From Deltaproteobacteria bacterium (GTDB lineage: Bacteria > Desulfobacterota > Dissulfuribacteria > Dissulfuribacterales > UBA3076), in assembly GCA_018399745.1 (NCBI GenBank), contig JAGYNZ010000011.1:1-64000 (forward strand): DNA of 64,000 nt, given 5' to 3'. The notes beneath the pieces were generated by a model. It saw nothing but the letters and a program-made list of their open reading frames with translations, had not been told where the DNA came from and ran no database searches. The translations under genes were made by a program, and so were the position numbers. Positions 44,197-53,384 of the stretch are shown one piece after another (position 1 is the stretch's first letter; every line of letters starts with the position of its first letter).

Positions 44197-45072
44197 CTAA
44201 ACAAGGTGCGGCAGAAAACCGTATTTCTTATAGATATTTTGGGCAGATGATGAAGTTATGAAATCCAAAAACATTTCAGCGCTATCCTGGTGTGGGGCAT
44301 TTTTTAATTTGCATATATAATAGTTTGTTTTATCTCTCTGGTCGAGTTTTTTACCAGGTTCAATAACATCAAATGCTAGACCGGATGACTTAGCATGTAT
44401 CACTTCAGTGGCCCATACAGGTCCAACGTCGACGGTCTTTTTTGAAATACGTAATGGGGTCTCTCTGTGATGAACAAGCGTGAAAATTGTCGTCCCTTCA
44501 GCACGTTTTTCTTCCATTATACGATGAACTAACCTGTCCCCGCCGGCCTGTCTGTACATTTCCATAATTAAGAGAGCAATATCTTCATTTTCCGGGTCAG
44601 GCTGAGAGATGCGTATATCATCCCGCGCCAGATCTTTCACAGAACTTATCCCTGCCGGATTTCCTTTCACAACCATCAAGGTCAATCTGTTATGAAGATA
44701 TAGATGATAGTCTTTCTTATTGATATGGCCGGACTCTTCCAGTATGTTCATTGCTTTTTCGTTTACTGAAGTGTAGATATCCGGATAAATATCCAGTACT
44801 TTATCAGCAAAGACGGCGCCATGGGATAAGATCTGCTTCAGCTCAAGTCCCGGGGGGAGGGTTTCGTAGAAAATTCTCTTAATATACGGGTATTTCTTTT
44901 GAAAAGCGGAGACGATCTCTTTCATTGCCATGAATTGATTCCCTGCCATAAAAAGTACAAGATCAGTTGAATCCGAAACTTCCAGATTATGAAGATCATT
45001 CGACCGGTCAGATGGAATTACAGGAAAGGTTTTTTCATTCATAAAGCAGCTATTAATTTGAGAAAAAATCAC
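44197..45072 (-). CDS. Periplasmic-binding-protein-like domain without signal peptide (ModA-like)
   Basis: 291 aa from GTG 45072; ATG 45042 (residue 11) is an equally possible start. The fold resembles type 2 solute-binding proteins of the molybdate/tungstate group: TDLVLFMAGNQFMAMKEIVSAFQKKYP, LMVVKGNPAGISSVKDLARDDIRISQPDPE and a C-terminal SSAQNIYKKYGFL. No hydrophobic signal sequence exists, and a stop codon lies seven codons upstream of the GTG in frame. No ABC permease or ATPase is adjacent. It may be cytoplasmic, perhaps a ligand sensor. The ligand is unknown. Confidence 0.75.
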   Translation of the reverse strand: MIFSQINSCFMNEKTFPVIPSDRSNDLHNLEVSDSTDLVLFMAGNQFMAMKEIVSAFQKKYPYIKRIFYETLPPGLELKQILSHGAVFADKVLDIYPDIYTSVNEKAMNILEESGHINKKDYHLYLHNRLTLMVVKGNPAGISSVKDLARDDIRISQPDPENEDIALLIMEMYRQAGGDRLVHRIMEEKRAEGTTIFTLVHHRETPLRISKKTVDVGPVWATEVIHAKSSGLAFDVIEPGKKLDQRDKTNYYICKLKNAPHQDSAEMFLDFITSSSAQNIYKKYGFLPHLV

Positions 45073-45210
45073 AAATTGTAAATTGAACGTTCAAAAGGAC
45101 CTCTTGTGCCATATCACGAAATTCGTGTACTCCTGGTATTAAACATAGAAATTATTTTAATTTCAATAGAATAAAAAATACGAGAAAATAATCAAGGAGC
45201 TATATCCGCC

Positions 45211-46017
45211 ATGGCAGATATCAGACAGCTCAGGAAATGTTTCATGGCTGTAGATGTTGGAAACACTCATACCGTAATTGGTCTTTTCCAGGATGAACAC
45301 TTTATTAAAGCTTGGCGAATACGTACGGATAGAGAAGCCACTTCTGATGAACTTGCAGCAACTCTGGACCAGTTATGCCGACTCGCTGAAATAGAACTAA
45401 GAGATATCTGTGACGTGGTAATATCCTGTGTCGTGCCTCCCTTAATACATAGCTGGGAAGAACTGACCCTCCATTATATGAAAAAAAAGGCCCTTGTCGT
45501 ACAGAAAGATGTGACTGTCGGAATGCCCATCCTTTACAAGCGCCCCTATGAAGTGGGCGCAGATCGGCTCGTAAACTCTCTGGCTGCATACTCAAGGTAT
45601 AAAGATGCAGTAATTATAGTCGATTATGGGACAGCAACCACTTTCGACTGTGTATCATCAAAGGGTGAATACCTGGGAGGTTCTATAGCTCCCGGTTTAA
45701 TCCTGGCGGCGGAGGCCCTTTTTAAAGGTACATCACGACTCCCAAGGGTAGAACTTTTTACCAAACCTGAAACAGCTTTGGGACAGGATACCGCCTCGGC
45801 GATTAAGGCCGGTATCATCTATGGATTTGCCGGTCTTACAGACGGAATCATAAGGCGCCTCTTTGCGGAATTTGCGATAAAGCCGAGGGTGGTTGCTACT
45901 GGGGGACTGGCGCCGATAATAGCCCCACATTGCAATTTAATAGAGGCAGTGCTTCCACACCTTGTCTTGGAGGGTTTGTTGTTAATTTATAAGAGGTTCA
46001 AGTCTTCTGGTAATTAA
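45211..46017 (+). CDS. coaX: Type III pantothenate kinase CoaX
   Basis: 268 aa with AAGGAG upstream of ATG 45211. Motifs are AVDVGNTHTVIGLF (ATP-binding), GADRLVNSLAAYSRY, IVDYGTATTFDCVSSKGEYLGGSIAPGL and a final VATGGLAPII. CoaX phosphorylates pantothenate in the first committed step of coenzyme A synthesis. It stands alone between divergent and convergent minus-strand genes. No associated birA gene is in the window. Confidence 0.94.
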   Translation: MADIRQLRKCFMAVDVGNTHTVIGLFQDEHFIKAWRIRTDREATSDELAATLDQLCRLAEIELRDICDVVISCVVPPLIHSWEELTLHYMKKKALVVQKDVTVGMPILYKRPYEVGADRLVNSLAAYSRYKDAVIIVDYGTATTFDCVSSKGEYLGGSIAPGLILAAEALFKGTSRLPRVELFTKPETALGQDTASAIKAGIIYGFAGLTDGIIRRLFAEFAIKPRVVATGGLAPIIAPHCNLIEAVLPHLVLEGLLLIYKRFKSSGN

Positions 46018-46119
46018 TATCTTGTTTCTGAATCCCGTGTTTTTTTGTAGCAGAACATCTTCAAATTAATTTGATTTTGAGTCGCCTGAAGCGAACTGAA
46101 GCGCCTTAAGCTCTGGGCC

Positions 46120-47409
46120 TCAATTTTGGGATTCAAGCACCTGTAGCAAGACATCTGTTTGTTTTGTAGCGACCCCTCTGGCAAGATCTTCAAGGGCCCT
46201 TTTGCCCTTTCCGCCCCGTTCTTCCCTTTTTAAGGGTTCTCGAAATAAAAAGTCCACCGCCTTTGCCAGGTCTTCCCCATTGTTAACCTCTTGACCTCCA
46301 CCATGGGACTCAAGGGTTATCCTTGCCTCTTCAAAATTGTCCGTATGAGGACCATAAATAACAGGACAGCCCCAAGCAGCGGGCTCCAACAGATTCTGCC
46401 CCCCTTTTGGTACCAGAGACCCCCCTACAAAGGCTGCAGTAGCCAAACCATAGAGATCAAAAAGCGGGCCTATTACATCCACTATTACAAGCCTTGCGGT
46501 CCGTTTCTGATTTACCTCCAGTTCGCTCCAAAGCTGGTATGATATGCCCTTCTTGTTTAACAGGTTTATAATAGAAGATACCTTTTTCAAATGCCTCGGC
46601 ACTAAAAAGAAAATCATATCAGACCAGCGTGGCTGCAGTAAATTGTACGTCTTTATTAATTCTTTTCCCTCGTCCCCTCTCAAACTTCCCGCAACCAGAA
46701 CTTTAATCGAATCTTTAATTTTAAGGCGATTGCGAAGGCTGATTACACGATCATGATCAGGTCTGGACAGAAGACCCTCGAACTTTGCATTTCCTGTGAC
46801 CTGTATTCTGTCCAAGGGAGCCCCAAGTGCAGCCAGCCGGTTTGCGTGGATATCGGAAATGGCGCAAATCTTTGAAAAACCTGCGAGCAGGGGTCTGGTG
46901 ATCGAGAGTAGTCTCAAATACCGTGGAAAAGACTTGGCTGAGATACGGCCATTTAAGAGCACGGTTTTGCCCCCGAATTGCCTAACCGCGCTGATAAGAT
47001 TGGGCCAAAGTTCGGTTTCAAGACAGGCATATACTTTGGGGTGGAGCTCAGTTGCCATTCTGCGGACTATCTGAGGAAAATCAAGAGGATAGGGAATAAC
47101 TGAGCAACGGGTACCCAAGGAGGATAATGCCCTGGCGAAGCCAGCCGGCGTGGTAACTGATATAAGAATTTTTAATCCCGGTGCCTGACGGTCAATGGCT
47201 TGGACCAATGCCTCCGCTACGGCCACCTCCCCCACTGAAACTGCCTGGAGCCATAAATCCTGAGGACCGGTTGCAGCAATATAATGAGGTATGTGTCCCA
47301 GCCGACCCGACCACATTCCGTTGTTTCCCTCCAGCGTGGACCACAATTCCAGAAAGGGCCTGGATATGGCATATGCGCACCCGGTCATCTTCTCATACAG
47401 GCTGATCAT
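46120..47409 (-). CDS. waaA: 3-deoxy-D-manno-octulosonic acid (Kdo) transferase WaaA
   Basis: 429 aa. The N-terminal glycosyltransferase domain has WLQAVSVGEVAVAEAL, LISVTTPAGFARA, and the signature ACLETELWPNLISAVRQFGGKTVLLNGRIS. The C-terminal nucleotide-sugar domain has AFVGGSLVPKGGQNLLEPAAWGCPVIYGPHTDNF. WaaA adds Kdo to lipid A at the inner membrane. It is the last gene of the minus-strand run with other LPS core genes, but a 111-bp gap separates it from rlmB. Confidence 0.95.
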   Translation of the reverse strand: MISLYEKMTGCAYAISRPFLELWSTLEGNNGMWSGRLGHIPHYIAATGPQDLWLQAVSVGEVAVAEALVQAIDRQAPGLKILISVTTPAGFARALSSLGTRCSVIPYPLDFPQIVRRMATELHPKVYACLETELWPNLISAVRQFGGKTVLLNGRISAKSFPRYLRLLSITRPLLAGFSKICAISDIHANRLAALGAPLDRIQVTGNAKFEGLLSRPDHDRVISLRNRLKIKDSIKVLVAGSLRGDEGKELIKTYNLLQPRWSDMIFFLVPRHLKKVSSIINLLNKKGISYQLWSELEVNQKRTARLVIVDVIGPLFDLYGLATAAFVGGSLVPKGGQNLLEPAAWGCPVIYGPHTDNFEEARITLESHGGGQEVNNGEDLAKAVDFLFREPLKREERGGKGKRALEDLARGVATKQTDVLLQVLESQN

Positions 47410-47520
47410 ATCATAACCACCTTATGCCAGTACAATCCGGCGAGTACTTGGCTTCTTCTGGCAATTTAAAAAATTTATTGACACGGATTCCAGCTTAATC
47501 TATGCCTAAAAAATATTATA

Positions 47521-48279
47521 CTATTTTAGATTGCGCTGCCTTGCAATCTCATATAAGGCTATGCTGGCGGCAGAGGCAACATTCATGGAAGCGACAGGGC
47601 CAAAATGAGGAATTCTCACAAGTAAGTCACACGTCTTCTTGACCAGACGGTGCAGTCCCTTCCCTTCTGCACCAACCACCAGAGCTAAAGGACTATTTAA
47701 ATTCGAGTCCCAGAGCTGGTGCTCGCCGTCAGGGCTTAAGCCTGCTATCCAGAGTCCTAATTCCTTAAGCTGTCTCATGGCGGTTACCAAATTTCCTACC
47801 TGGCATACCTTTATATGAAATAGTGCACCAGAAGATGATTTTGCTACTGCTCCGGTAATCCTGCTGGTCCTGCGACTGGGGAGCAAAACCGCCTGAGCAC
47901 CCATGGCAACCGCAGAACGTATAATCGACCCCACATTCTGTGGATCTGTTACTTGATCACATAGTATTACTAACGGACTTTTGTTTCTCCAATACATTGG
48001 CAGACTTAAAAAGTCAATAGACCAAACAGGTCTTACCAGGGCAGCAATTCCCTGATGTACAATCCCGGCAGGAACACCGGCACTTTCAAGGCGTTCTGTA
48101 CGTTTAACAACAACCGCCTGTCGCTTCGCCATACTTAGCAGGCTGGCCTGTGCTTTTTTCTTGCCAAAGGATGGATGGACAAAGATCTCCTGACAATCAT
48201 AAGAATAAAGCTCTAAAAATTCTCTTACTGGATGTATGCCCCAGATTATTATAGATTTACTTTTTGAACTGGGAATCAT
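47521..48279 (-). CDS. rlmB: TrmH/SpoU-family rRNA methyltransferase RlmB
   Basis: 252 aa. It begins with a small substrate-binding domain (WGIHPVREFLE) and has the three SpoU motifs: DPQNVGSIIRSAVAMGAQAVLL, LALVVGAEGKGLHRLVKKTCD and RIPHFGPVASMNVASAASIALYE. RlmB-type enzymes make 2'-O-methylguanosine in 23S rRNA; the exact target nucleotide is inferred from the family. It follows gmk on the minus strand. Confidence 0.9.
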   Translation of the reverse strand: MIPSSKSKSIIIWGIHPVREFLELYSYDCQEIFVHPSFGKKKAQASLLSMAKRQAVVVKRTERLESAGVPAGIVHQGIAALVRPVWSIDFLSLPMYWRNKSPLVILCDQVTDPQNVGSIIRSAVAMGAQAVLLPSRRTSRITGAVAKSSSGALFHIKVCQVGNLVTAMRQLKELGLWIAGLSPDGEHQLWDSNLNSPLALVVGAEGKGLHRLVKKTCDLLVRIPHFGPVASMNVASAASIALYEIARQRNLK

Positions 48280-48367
48280 ACTAAATAATAGGCGTCCACA
48301 GATTTAGGGTTAACGAATCAAAAATTCAAATTTTTGACCAACCTTGCGTCTTTTAATGAGTGAAAGG

Positions 48368-48997
48368 TTATGAAGACTTCAGGGGCGGAACGAGGTTCTG
48401 CCTTGTCAAGGTCCTGGGAGTTTTACATCTCTGGGCGATCACGATGGATTTTAGGTCCTCAGTGGCCCTTGAAATGTCGTCATTTATCACAGCGAAGTCA
48501 TATTCATATACTGCCTCCAGCTCTGATTTTGCGCTGGCCATCCGGAATTTCAACTTTGAGTATTCCTCAGTCCCTCTAGTTTTGAGCCGTTCCTCTAATT
48601 CCGACCACGACGGAGGCAGTAAAAAGATAAGAATGGCTCCTTGTAATCGTTCGTGAACCTGTCTGGCACCCTGTACATCTATATCCAGCAGAACATCTTT
48701 TCCCCGCTCAAGACTTGACAGCACCTCTGATTTCCTTGTTCCATAAAAATTGTCATATACCCGCGCCCATTCAAGAAAGTCATCGGCAGAGATCATTTCC
48801 TTGAATCTCCTGCGCGAAACAAAGTAATAGTCTACCCCATCAAATTCCCCTTGCCTGGAATTACGCGTCGTATATGAAACAGAAAAAGAAATTCCCGAAA
48901 CCCGTTCAATCAATCTGCGGCATAAAGTAGTTTTTCCCGTCCCTGATGGGGCAGAAATCACAAATAAATTTCCCTGTTCCATTGATTTGTTATGCAA
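48368..48997 (-). CDS. gmk: Guanylate kinase
   Basis: 209 aa. The P-loop is SAPSGTGKTTL (residues 15-25), followed by SVSYTTRNSRQGEFDGVDYYFVS (GMP-binding) and EWARVYDNFYGT; VLLDIDVQGARQV completes the kinase pattern. It converts GMP to GDP. Its ATG is adjacent to the remA stop (48998), and yicC lies upstream, the same yicC-remA-gmk order seen in Firmicutes. The rpoZ gene that often follows gmk is absent here. Confidence 0.96.
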   Translation of the reverse strand: MHNKSMEQGNLFVISAPSGTGKTTLCRRLIERVSGISFSVSYTTRNSRQGEFDGVDYYFVSRRRFKEMISADDFLEWARVYDNFYGTRKSEVLSSLERGKDVLLDIDVQGARQVHERLQGAILIFLLPPSWSELEERLKTRGTEEYSKLKFRMASAKSELEAVYEYDFAVINDDISRATEDLKSIVIAQRCKTPRTLTRQNLVPPLKSS

Positions 48998-49282
48998 TCA
49001 GTATTTTGGATCTTTCTCTTCTGATTTGGTCAATACGTCTGTGCTGAGTCTTTGAGAAACTGTTTCGGCCTGTATAGCAGAGAGTATAATATGGTTGCTG
49101 TCTGTTATAATTATGGAACGAGTTCTACGACCTTGACTTGCGTCAATAAGGCGGCTATTGACCTTTGCTTCCTCTCTCAAACGTTTCATGGGAGCAGATG
49201 ATGGATTGACTATGGCAACAACTCTTTCAGCCACTATTGTATTTCCAAAACCAATATTAAGCAGTTTACATCTACAGCTCAT
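48998..49282 (-). CDS. remA: RemA/DUF370 family protein
   Basis: 94 aa. The sequence [69 protein letters not shown] is the DUF370/RemA core. In Bacillus RemA is a DNA-binding regulator of matrix genes; in Gram-negative bacteria its role is largely unknown. Its tail of about 15 charged residues is not conserved. The neighbouring yicC and gmk match the conserved context. Confidence 0.92.
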   Translation of the reverse strand: MSCRCKLLNIGFGNTIVAERVVAIVNPSSAPMKRLREEAKVNSRLIDASQGRRTRSIIITDSNHIILSAIQAETVSQRLSTDVLTKSEEKDPKY

Positions 49283-49305
49283 ATTTTGCTCTCCTTATCA
49301 AGTTT

Positions 49306-50187
49306 CTATACTACATTTTGGACCTGCTCGCGCATCTTTTCCAATTCACCCTTGATCTCAACGACTGAACAGGAAATTATGGAGTCAGATGACTTGGAGG
49401 CCATGGTATTGACCTCTCTGAATAACTCTTGGAGTAAAAAATCCATTTTTCTGCCAATTGCGCCCTCTTTAACAAAAAACCTTCTAAATTGCTCTATATG
49501 GCTAAGAGACCGAACTATCTCTTCTGTAATATCCAATTTGTCAGCAAGTATTGCCAATTCTTGAATCAAACGTCCCTCATCTACTGGCACATCTTTTAAA
49601 ATCGACTGAATTCTCTCCTTGAGCTCTTGTTGGGCCGCATTGAGACGCTCTTCCGTCCGCTTTGATATGTCTTCAACCCATTGTTCAACCTGGGAAAGCC
49701 TTGATTTCAAATCCTTCTCCAGGGTGGCTCCCTCAGTGACTGACATTCCTACAGCCTTGTCGAGCAATTCCTCTAATTGAACTTTTATTCTTTCCCATGC
49801 CTTTTCCGTATCTGGTCCCTGTTCTTGAACAGTGATAACGTCTTTTAAGGAACACAAAAGAGTCGGAAGATCCATCGTGCACTCTAAACCAAGACCTTCA
49901 GCCAACGACCTGACTGTATTCAGATAGGAACGTCCAAGATCCAGGTCGGGCTTGAAGACAGGCCTTTGTGCATCACTACCTTCATGCTGTATGCTCAGAT
50001 CAACGCGACCGCGTATCATCCTCTCATGCACCAATTTTTTAATGCGGTCTTCAATGGGATTCATCCACCTGGGTAACCTGAGATGTATATCACAAAACCT
50101 TCCATTCACAGACTTCAGCTCTAACACGGAAGACCATGCATCCTCGGCATATTCAACGCGTGCATATGTCGTCATACTGCGTAACAT
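49306..50187 (-). CDS. yicC: YicC family protein
   Basis: 293 aa. The start MLRSMTTYARVEY and LELKSVNGRFCDIHLRLPRWMNPIEDRIKKLV define the YicC N-terminal domain; the C-terminal DUF1732 part includes GRKMDFLLQELFREVNTMASKSSD and VVEIKGELEKMREQVQNV. YicC proteins have been linked to RNA degradation. The gene is preceded by a degenerate palindromic repeat (50202-50330) and followed by remA and gmk. Confidence 0.93.
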   Translation of the reverse strand: MLRSMTTYARVEYAEDAWSSVLELKSVNGRFCDIHLRLPRWMNPIEDRIKKLVHERMIRGRVDLSIQHEGSDAQRPVFKPDLDLGRSYLNTVRSLAEGLGLECTMDLPTLLCSLKDVITVQEQGPDTEKAWERIKVQLEELLDKAVGMSVTEGATLEKDLKSRLSQVEQWVEDISKRTEERLNAAQQELKERIQSILKDVPVDEGRLIQELAILADKLDITEEIVRSLSHIEQFRRFFVKEGAIGRKMDFLLQELFREVNTMASKSSDSIISCSVVEIKGELEKMREQVQNVV

Positions 50188-50201
50188 CTCATCACCATTT
50201 T

Positions 50202-50330
50202 TGATTCTGTTTAAAATATTCCATGTACCACCGCGTTATTTTGATTTCCTTATTGTTACAAGGTACGCTCAATAATTCTCGTTTTTCAAAAATCTCGCAC
50301 TTCGCATTTGTAACATCTGGAGCGGAATCT
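50202..50330. repeat. Dispersed palindromic repeat (copy A, degenerate)
   Basis: The left end TGATTCTGTTTAAAA and the right end AGCGGAATC resemble the terminal arms of the copy at 58239. An internal CAAAAATCTCGCACTTCGCAT matches GAAAATCTTGCGCCTTGCAT in the copy at 51959. It fills most of the gap between yicC and the DUF4416 gene. Confidence 0.6.
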
Positions 50331-50361
50331 TGTTTCAGAACTTTTTGTGGGGTCATCATTT

Positions 50362-50937
50362 CTATATTTGATTGGTTGAAACGCCCGAAGTTATTTTACT
50401 GTTTCGGGCAATTGTCTCGCTGATCACTTTCAGATAAGCTTTTCTTACATTGTTCCAGAACACTATCACCTCTTTCGATGCATAGTCAGGGTATGTCCAT
50501 GGTAAAGTCATAAAAGAATCTTTCCTGTATATTAATGTCAGATTTGCAAATACGCCACGGCCAAGGTAAATCCGGTGGGAAAAATTTTTGCCTGTGGCAA
50601 GCACAAGACGTTCAGCAGTTAGAATGCCGGGATCAATATTTGCTTGCCTTTTTCCTTCCAGGCTGAATTCCTGTTCCAGCTTATTAGTGGCGTATTTAAT
50701 ATCCACTAAGGCATCTTGAGACACCAATTCTGCAAAGCTGATGAATATCCTCTTGAGACTGCTCCCAAACTCTGGCTCATAGTAGGAAGTAATGTCGAAC
50801 GGAATGACAGGACTCTTAAAATCAGTATTGCCGTATGTACCATGCAGGGCATCAACCACTCTATTTATTAGCCCTTCTTGCTGAGAGAATATACTACAAA
50901 CCAGCTTGGCTGGCGGCGGAGTCTGTAATATGCTCAT
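50362..50937 (-). CDS. DUF4416 family protein
   Basis: 191 aa. Motifs PPPAKLVCSIFSQQEGLINR, PFDITSYYEPEFG, KRIFISFAELVSQDALVDIK, RQANIDPGILTAERLVLATGKNFSHRIYL and TYPDYASKEVIVFWNNVRKAYL are typical of DUF4416, a family of unknown function common in deltaproteobacteria and thermophilic anaerobes. No catalytic residues are known. It sits between rfaE1 and yicC. Confidence 0.88.
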   Translation of the reverse strand: MSILQTPPPAKLVCSIFSQQEGLINRVVDALHGTYGNTDFKSPVIPFDITSYYEPEFGSSLKRIFISFAELVSQDALVDIKYATNKLEQEFSLEGKRQANIDPGILTAERLVLATGKNFSHRIYLGRGVFANLTLIYRKDSFMTLPWTYPDYASKEVIVFWNNVRKAYLKVISETIARNSKITSGVSTNQI

Positions 50938-50969
50938 TATACGAGTTCTGCTGGGTGCTACTCATCCCT

Positions 50970-51950
50970 TTATTTCTCCAATATCTCCATGATCTCTTCA
51001 GGAGCCACGGTAGCAGTTCCGATCTTTCCAACAACGATACCCGCGGCAATATTTGCTAAACAGGCCGCTTGAGTGAAACTGAGTCCATTAACTATTCCCA
51101 AGGCCATGGTTGCTATGACCGTATCCCCCGCACCTGTAACGTCAAATACCTCACGTGCCATAGTCGGTATTGTAAATAATCCGTTTTCTTTTTGCCAGAG
51201 AGCCATACCTTGCGATCCCAGCGTAATAAGTACGGCCTCTGTCCCCATTCTTTCCTGAATCTTTTGTGCAGCCCGACTCAGGGTTTCTGCATCCCTGATT
51301 TCAAGACCAGCCATTGCCTCTGCCTCTTGCCGATTTGGAGTCAACAGCGTCACTCCATGGTAGAGGTGGCTATGAGCAGGCTTAGGATCTACTAAAAGCG
51401 GAATGCCTCTCTTGCTCGAGATTTTTTTTAATTCAGTCATGAAGAGATCAGAAACTACGCCTTTGGCATAGTCAGACACAATAATTCCGTCAATTCCAGG
51501 GGTCAGTACTTCAAAGGTCCTGGTCAGGGCCTTTATTGATGAATCGTTTAAGGAGTTATTGTTTTCCCTGTCAACTCTCACTACCTGCTGGCCCCTGGCG
51601 ATTATCCTGGTCTTAATCGTGGTAGGGCGTATGCCATCAATAACAGAGGTCACATCTATACCCATAGAACTGGCGAGTTCCCGAAGGTTTTGGCCCATGG
51701 CATCTTTCCCGATCACACCTCCAAGTATCACAGGGCTGCCCAGGGCCCTGAGATTATTTGCCACATTTGCCGCACCTCCAAGTAGCATGGTCTCCTTCTG
51801 AACTTCCACAACAGGGACCGGTGCTTCAGGGGATATTCTCGACACATCACCCCAGACAAACTGGTCAAGCATGATATCTCCGGCCACCAGGAGACAAGAG
51901 GAATCAAATCGACGAATAGCTTCCTTAAGTATCTTTATGTGATTTTCCAT
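50970..51950 (-). CDS. rfaE1: D-glycero-beta-D-manno-heptose-7-phosphate kinase (RfaE1/HldE kinase domain)
   Basis: 326 aa from ATG 51950 (MENHIKILKEAIRRF); an in-frame TTG at 51971 would place the first codons inside the palindromic repeat at 51959-52083. The PfkB fold is clear: LVAGDIMLDQFVWGDVSRISPEAPVPVVEV, GGAANVANNLRALGSPV, and VFDVTGAGDTVIA with the catalytic Asp. The nucleotidyltransferase half of bifunctional HldE is missing, so this is the split form. It makes ADP-heptose precursor for LPS core together with GmhB (53363). Confidence 0.92.
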   Translation of the reverse strand: MENHIKILKEAIRRFDSSCLLVAGDIMLDQFVWGDVSRISPEAPVPVVEVQKETMLLGGAANVANNLRALGSPVILGGVIGKDAMGQNLRELASSMGIDVTSVIDGIRPTTIKTRIIARGQQVVRVDRENNNSLNDSSIKALTRTFEVLTPGIDGIIVSDYAKGVVSDLFMTELKKISSKRGIPLLVDPKPAHSHLYHGVTLLTPNRQEAEAMAGLEIRDAETLSRAAQKIQERMGTEAVLITLGSQGMALWQKENGLFTIPTMAREVFDVTGAGDTVIATMALGIVNGLSFTQAACLANIAAGIVVGKIGTATVAPEEIMEILEK

Positions 51951-51958
51951 TTCATTTT

Positions 51959-52083
51959 TGATGCCGCTCAAAATGCTCTATTCGCTGTGTTGATTTGATT
52001 CCCGTGCCACCTCTATGTAGGCCAGATATGTTTTTTTCCAGAAAATCTTGCGCCTTGCATCTGAAGCATTTTTAGTGAAATCC
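51959..52083. repeat. Dispersed palindromic repeat (copy B)
   Basis: Outer arms TGATGCCGCTCAAAATGCT (51959-51977) and AGCATTTTTAGTGAAATCC (52065-52083) are imperfect inverted copies. The inside right half GAAAATCTTGCGCCTTGCAT matches copies at 50202 and 58239. Length 125 bp is almost the same as copy C (126 bp). It lies between rfaE1 and the Trm112 gene and touches the rfaE1 start region. Confidence 0.75.
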
Positions 52084-52108
52084 TGTTTACCTGGTTTCAG
52101 CAGAAGAT

Positions 52109-52300
52109 TTATTTATTTCTTTTTACCGGATAAGGCTTGGCCTCATCTATCAACATAACCGGAATACCTTCCCGTATTTCATAGAGCAGGCTACATCTCT
52201 CGCAAATCAAGCCATCTTCATTTTCAGTAAGCCTCACGTCTCCCTTACACTTGGGACACGCAAGAATATTTAATAGTTCTGGACTAATTGATTTATTCAT
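52109..52300 (-). CDS. Trm112 family zinc-binding protein
   Basis: 63 aa. LLNILACPKCKGDVRL and LICERCSLLYEIREGIPVMLIDEA are the Trm112 signature, with zinc ligands C15, C18, C33 and C36. Small bacterial Trm112 proteins are often called YcaR or tetraacyldisaccharide kinase associates because they sit beside LPS genes. Its role here is unknown; it probably supports another enzyme. It is 25 bp after waaC. Confidence 0.9.
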   Translation of the reverse strand: MNKSISPELLNILACPKCKGDVRLTENEDGLICERCSLLYEIREGIPVMLIDEAKPYPVKRNK

Positions 52301-52325
52301 AACTTACCTCCAATCATCACATCAC

Positions 52326-53384
52326 TCAATCACCGGGTCTTCCAGTTTTTCTGATTTTTCCAACTGCCTTTATAACCTGTTCGGGAGAAATATCCACCAT
52401 GCATTTCGGTTCAGGGCAGTGACGTTTAAAACAGGGACTGCATTGAAGTCCCAATCTAATGACCTGTTGTTTTCTGCCAAAAGGACCTGTCCTCCATGGA
52501 GCAGTAGGCCCGAACAAAGCAACCACCGGGGCTCCAGTGGCCGCTGCCAGATGCATGGGACCTGTATCAGTACTTACCACGACTTCTGTTCTTTGATATA
52601 AGGCGGCAAGGGTCCTGAGGCTGGTCAGTCCAGTGAAGTCGATAACAGGATGCTTTGTGAACATTGCAATATCAGAGGCAAGGCCTTTATCGCCCGGCCC
52701 TCCAACTATGATGGCGGTCATATTCCAACGCTCGAAACAACAATCAGCTACCTCTGCAAAACCCCTTGGTGTCCATCTCTTTGTTTCCCAGGTAGCTCCA
52801 GGATTAAGGCAAAGTATGCGACTTTCTCCTGCGCCTGTATCCTTCAATAGTTGAGCCATCTTCTCTGTATCAGCCTTTCCGATGTCTAAGGGAAATTCAG
52901 GTTCCCTAACATCTGCATCAAGATAAGAAGTCAGCCTGAGATAGCGGAGTACTGCATGTTCATCAGGATCATAGCGTGGAAGCTTATCAGTGAGAAATAT
53001 AGAACTTCCCTCTCTACCTTTTGCAAAACCAAGCTTGCATTTACCTCGAGAAATGCCCGTCAATATGCCACTTTTTAACAAACCCTGAAAATCTATCACA
53101 ACATCGTAGCTTTGGTTGCGAAGATGATTAATAAAATTTCTGAGCTCTTTAATCAATCTCGGCCACTGTCTGAGATCGCCCCCCAGTTGTCCGAACCTGC
53201 GCCTGGGATAAATTATTACTTCATCAAGCATAGGATGAGGGCAAAGCAGGTCAGATGCCGCCTCATCTACCAACCAGCTCAAATGAGCATCGGGATATCT
53301 CTTGCGTAAAGCGGCAAGGGAGGGGAGTGTATGTACCACATCACCTATAGCGCTGAGTTTTATCAATAGTATTCGCATATCCAT
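52326..53384 (-). CDS. waaC: Lipopolysaccharide heptosyltransferase I (WaaC-like)
   Basis: 352 aa. It starts MRILLIKLSAIGDVVHTLPSLAALRKRYP, has DFQGLLKSGILTGIS and a C-terminal NPGATWETKRWTPRGFAEVA, STDTGPMHLAAATGAPVVALFGPTAPWRTGPF: a GT9 family heptosyltransferase. The early motifs fit WaaC better than WaaF. It adds the first heptose to Kdo. Its start overlaps gmhB by 22 bp, and a second GT9 gene (waaF) lies upstream. Confidence 0.85.
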   Translation of the reverse strand: MDMRILLIKLSAIGDVVHTLPSLAALRKRYPDAHLSWLVDEAASDLLCPHPMLDEVIIYPRRRFGQLGGDLRQWPRLIKELRNFINHLRNQSYDVVIDFQGLLKSGILTGISRGKCKLGFAKGREGSSIFLTDKLPRYDPDEHAVLRYLRLTSYLDADVREPEFPLDIGKADTEKMAQLLKDTGAGESRILCLNPGATWETKRWTPRGFAEVADCCFERWNMTAIIVGGPGDKGLASDIAMFTKHPVIDFTGLTSLRTLAALYQRTEVVVSTDTGPMHLAAATGAPVVALFGPTAPWRTGPFGRKQQVIRLGLQCSPCFKRHCPEPKCMVDISPEQVIKAVGKIRKTGRPGD

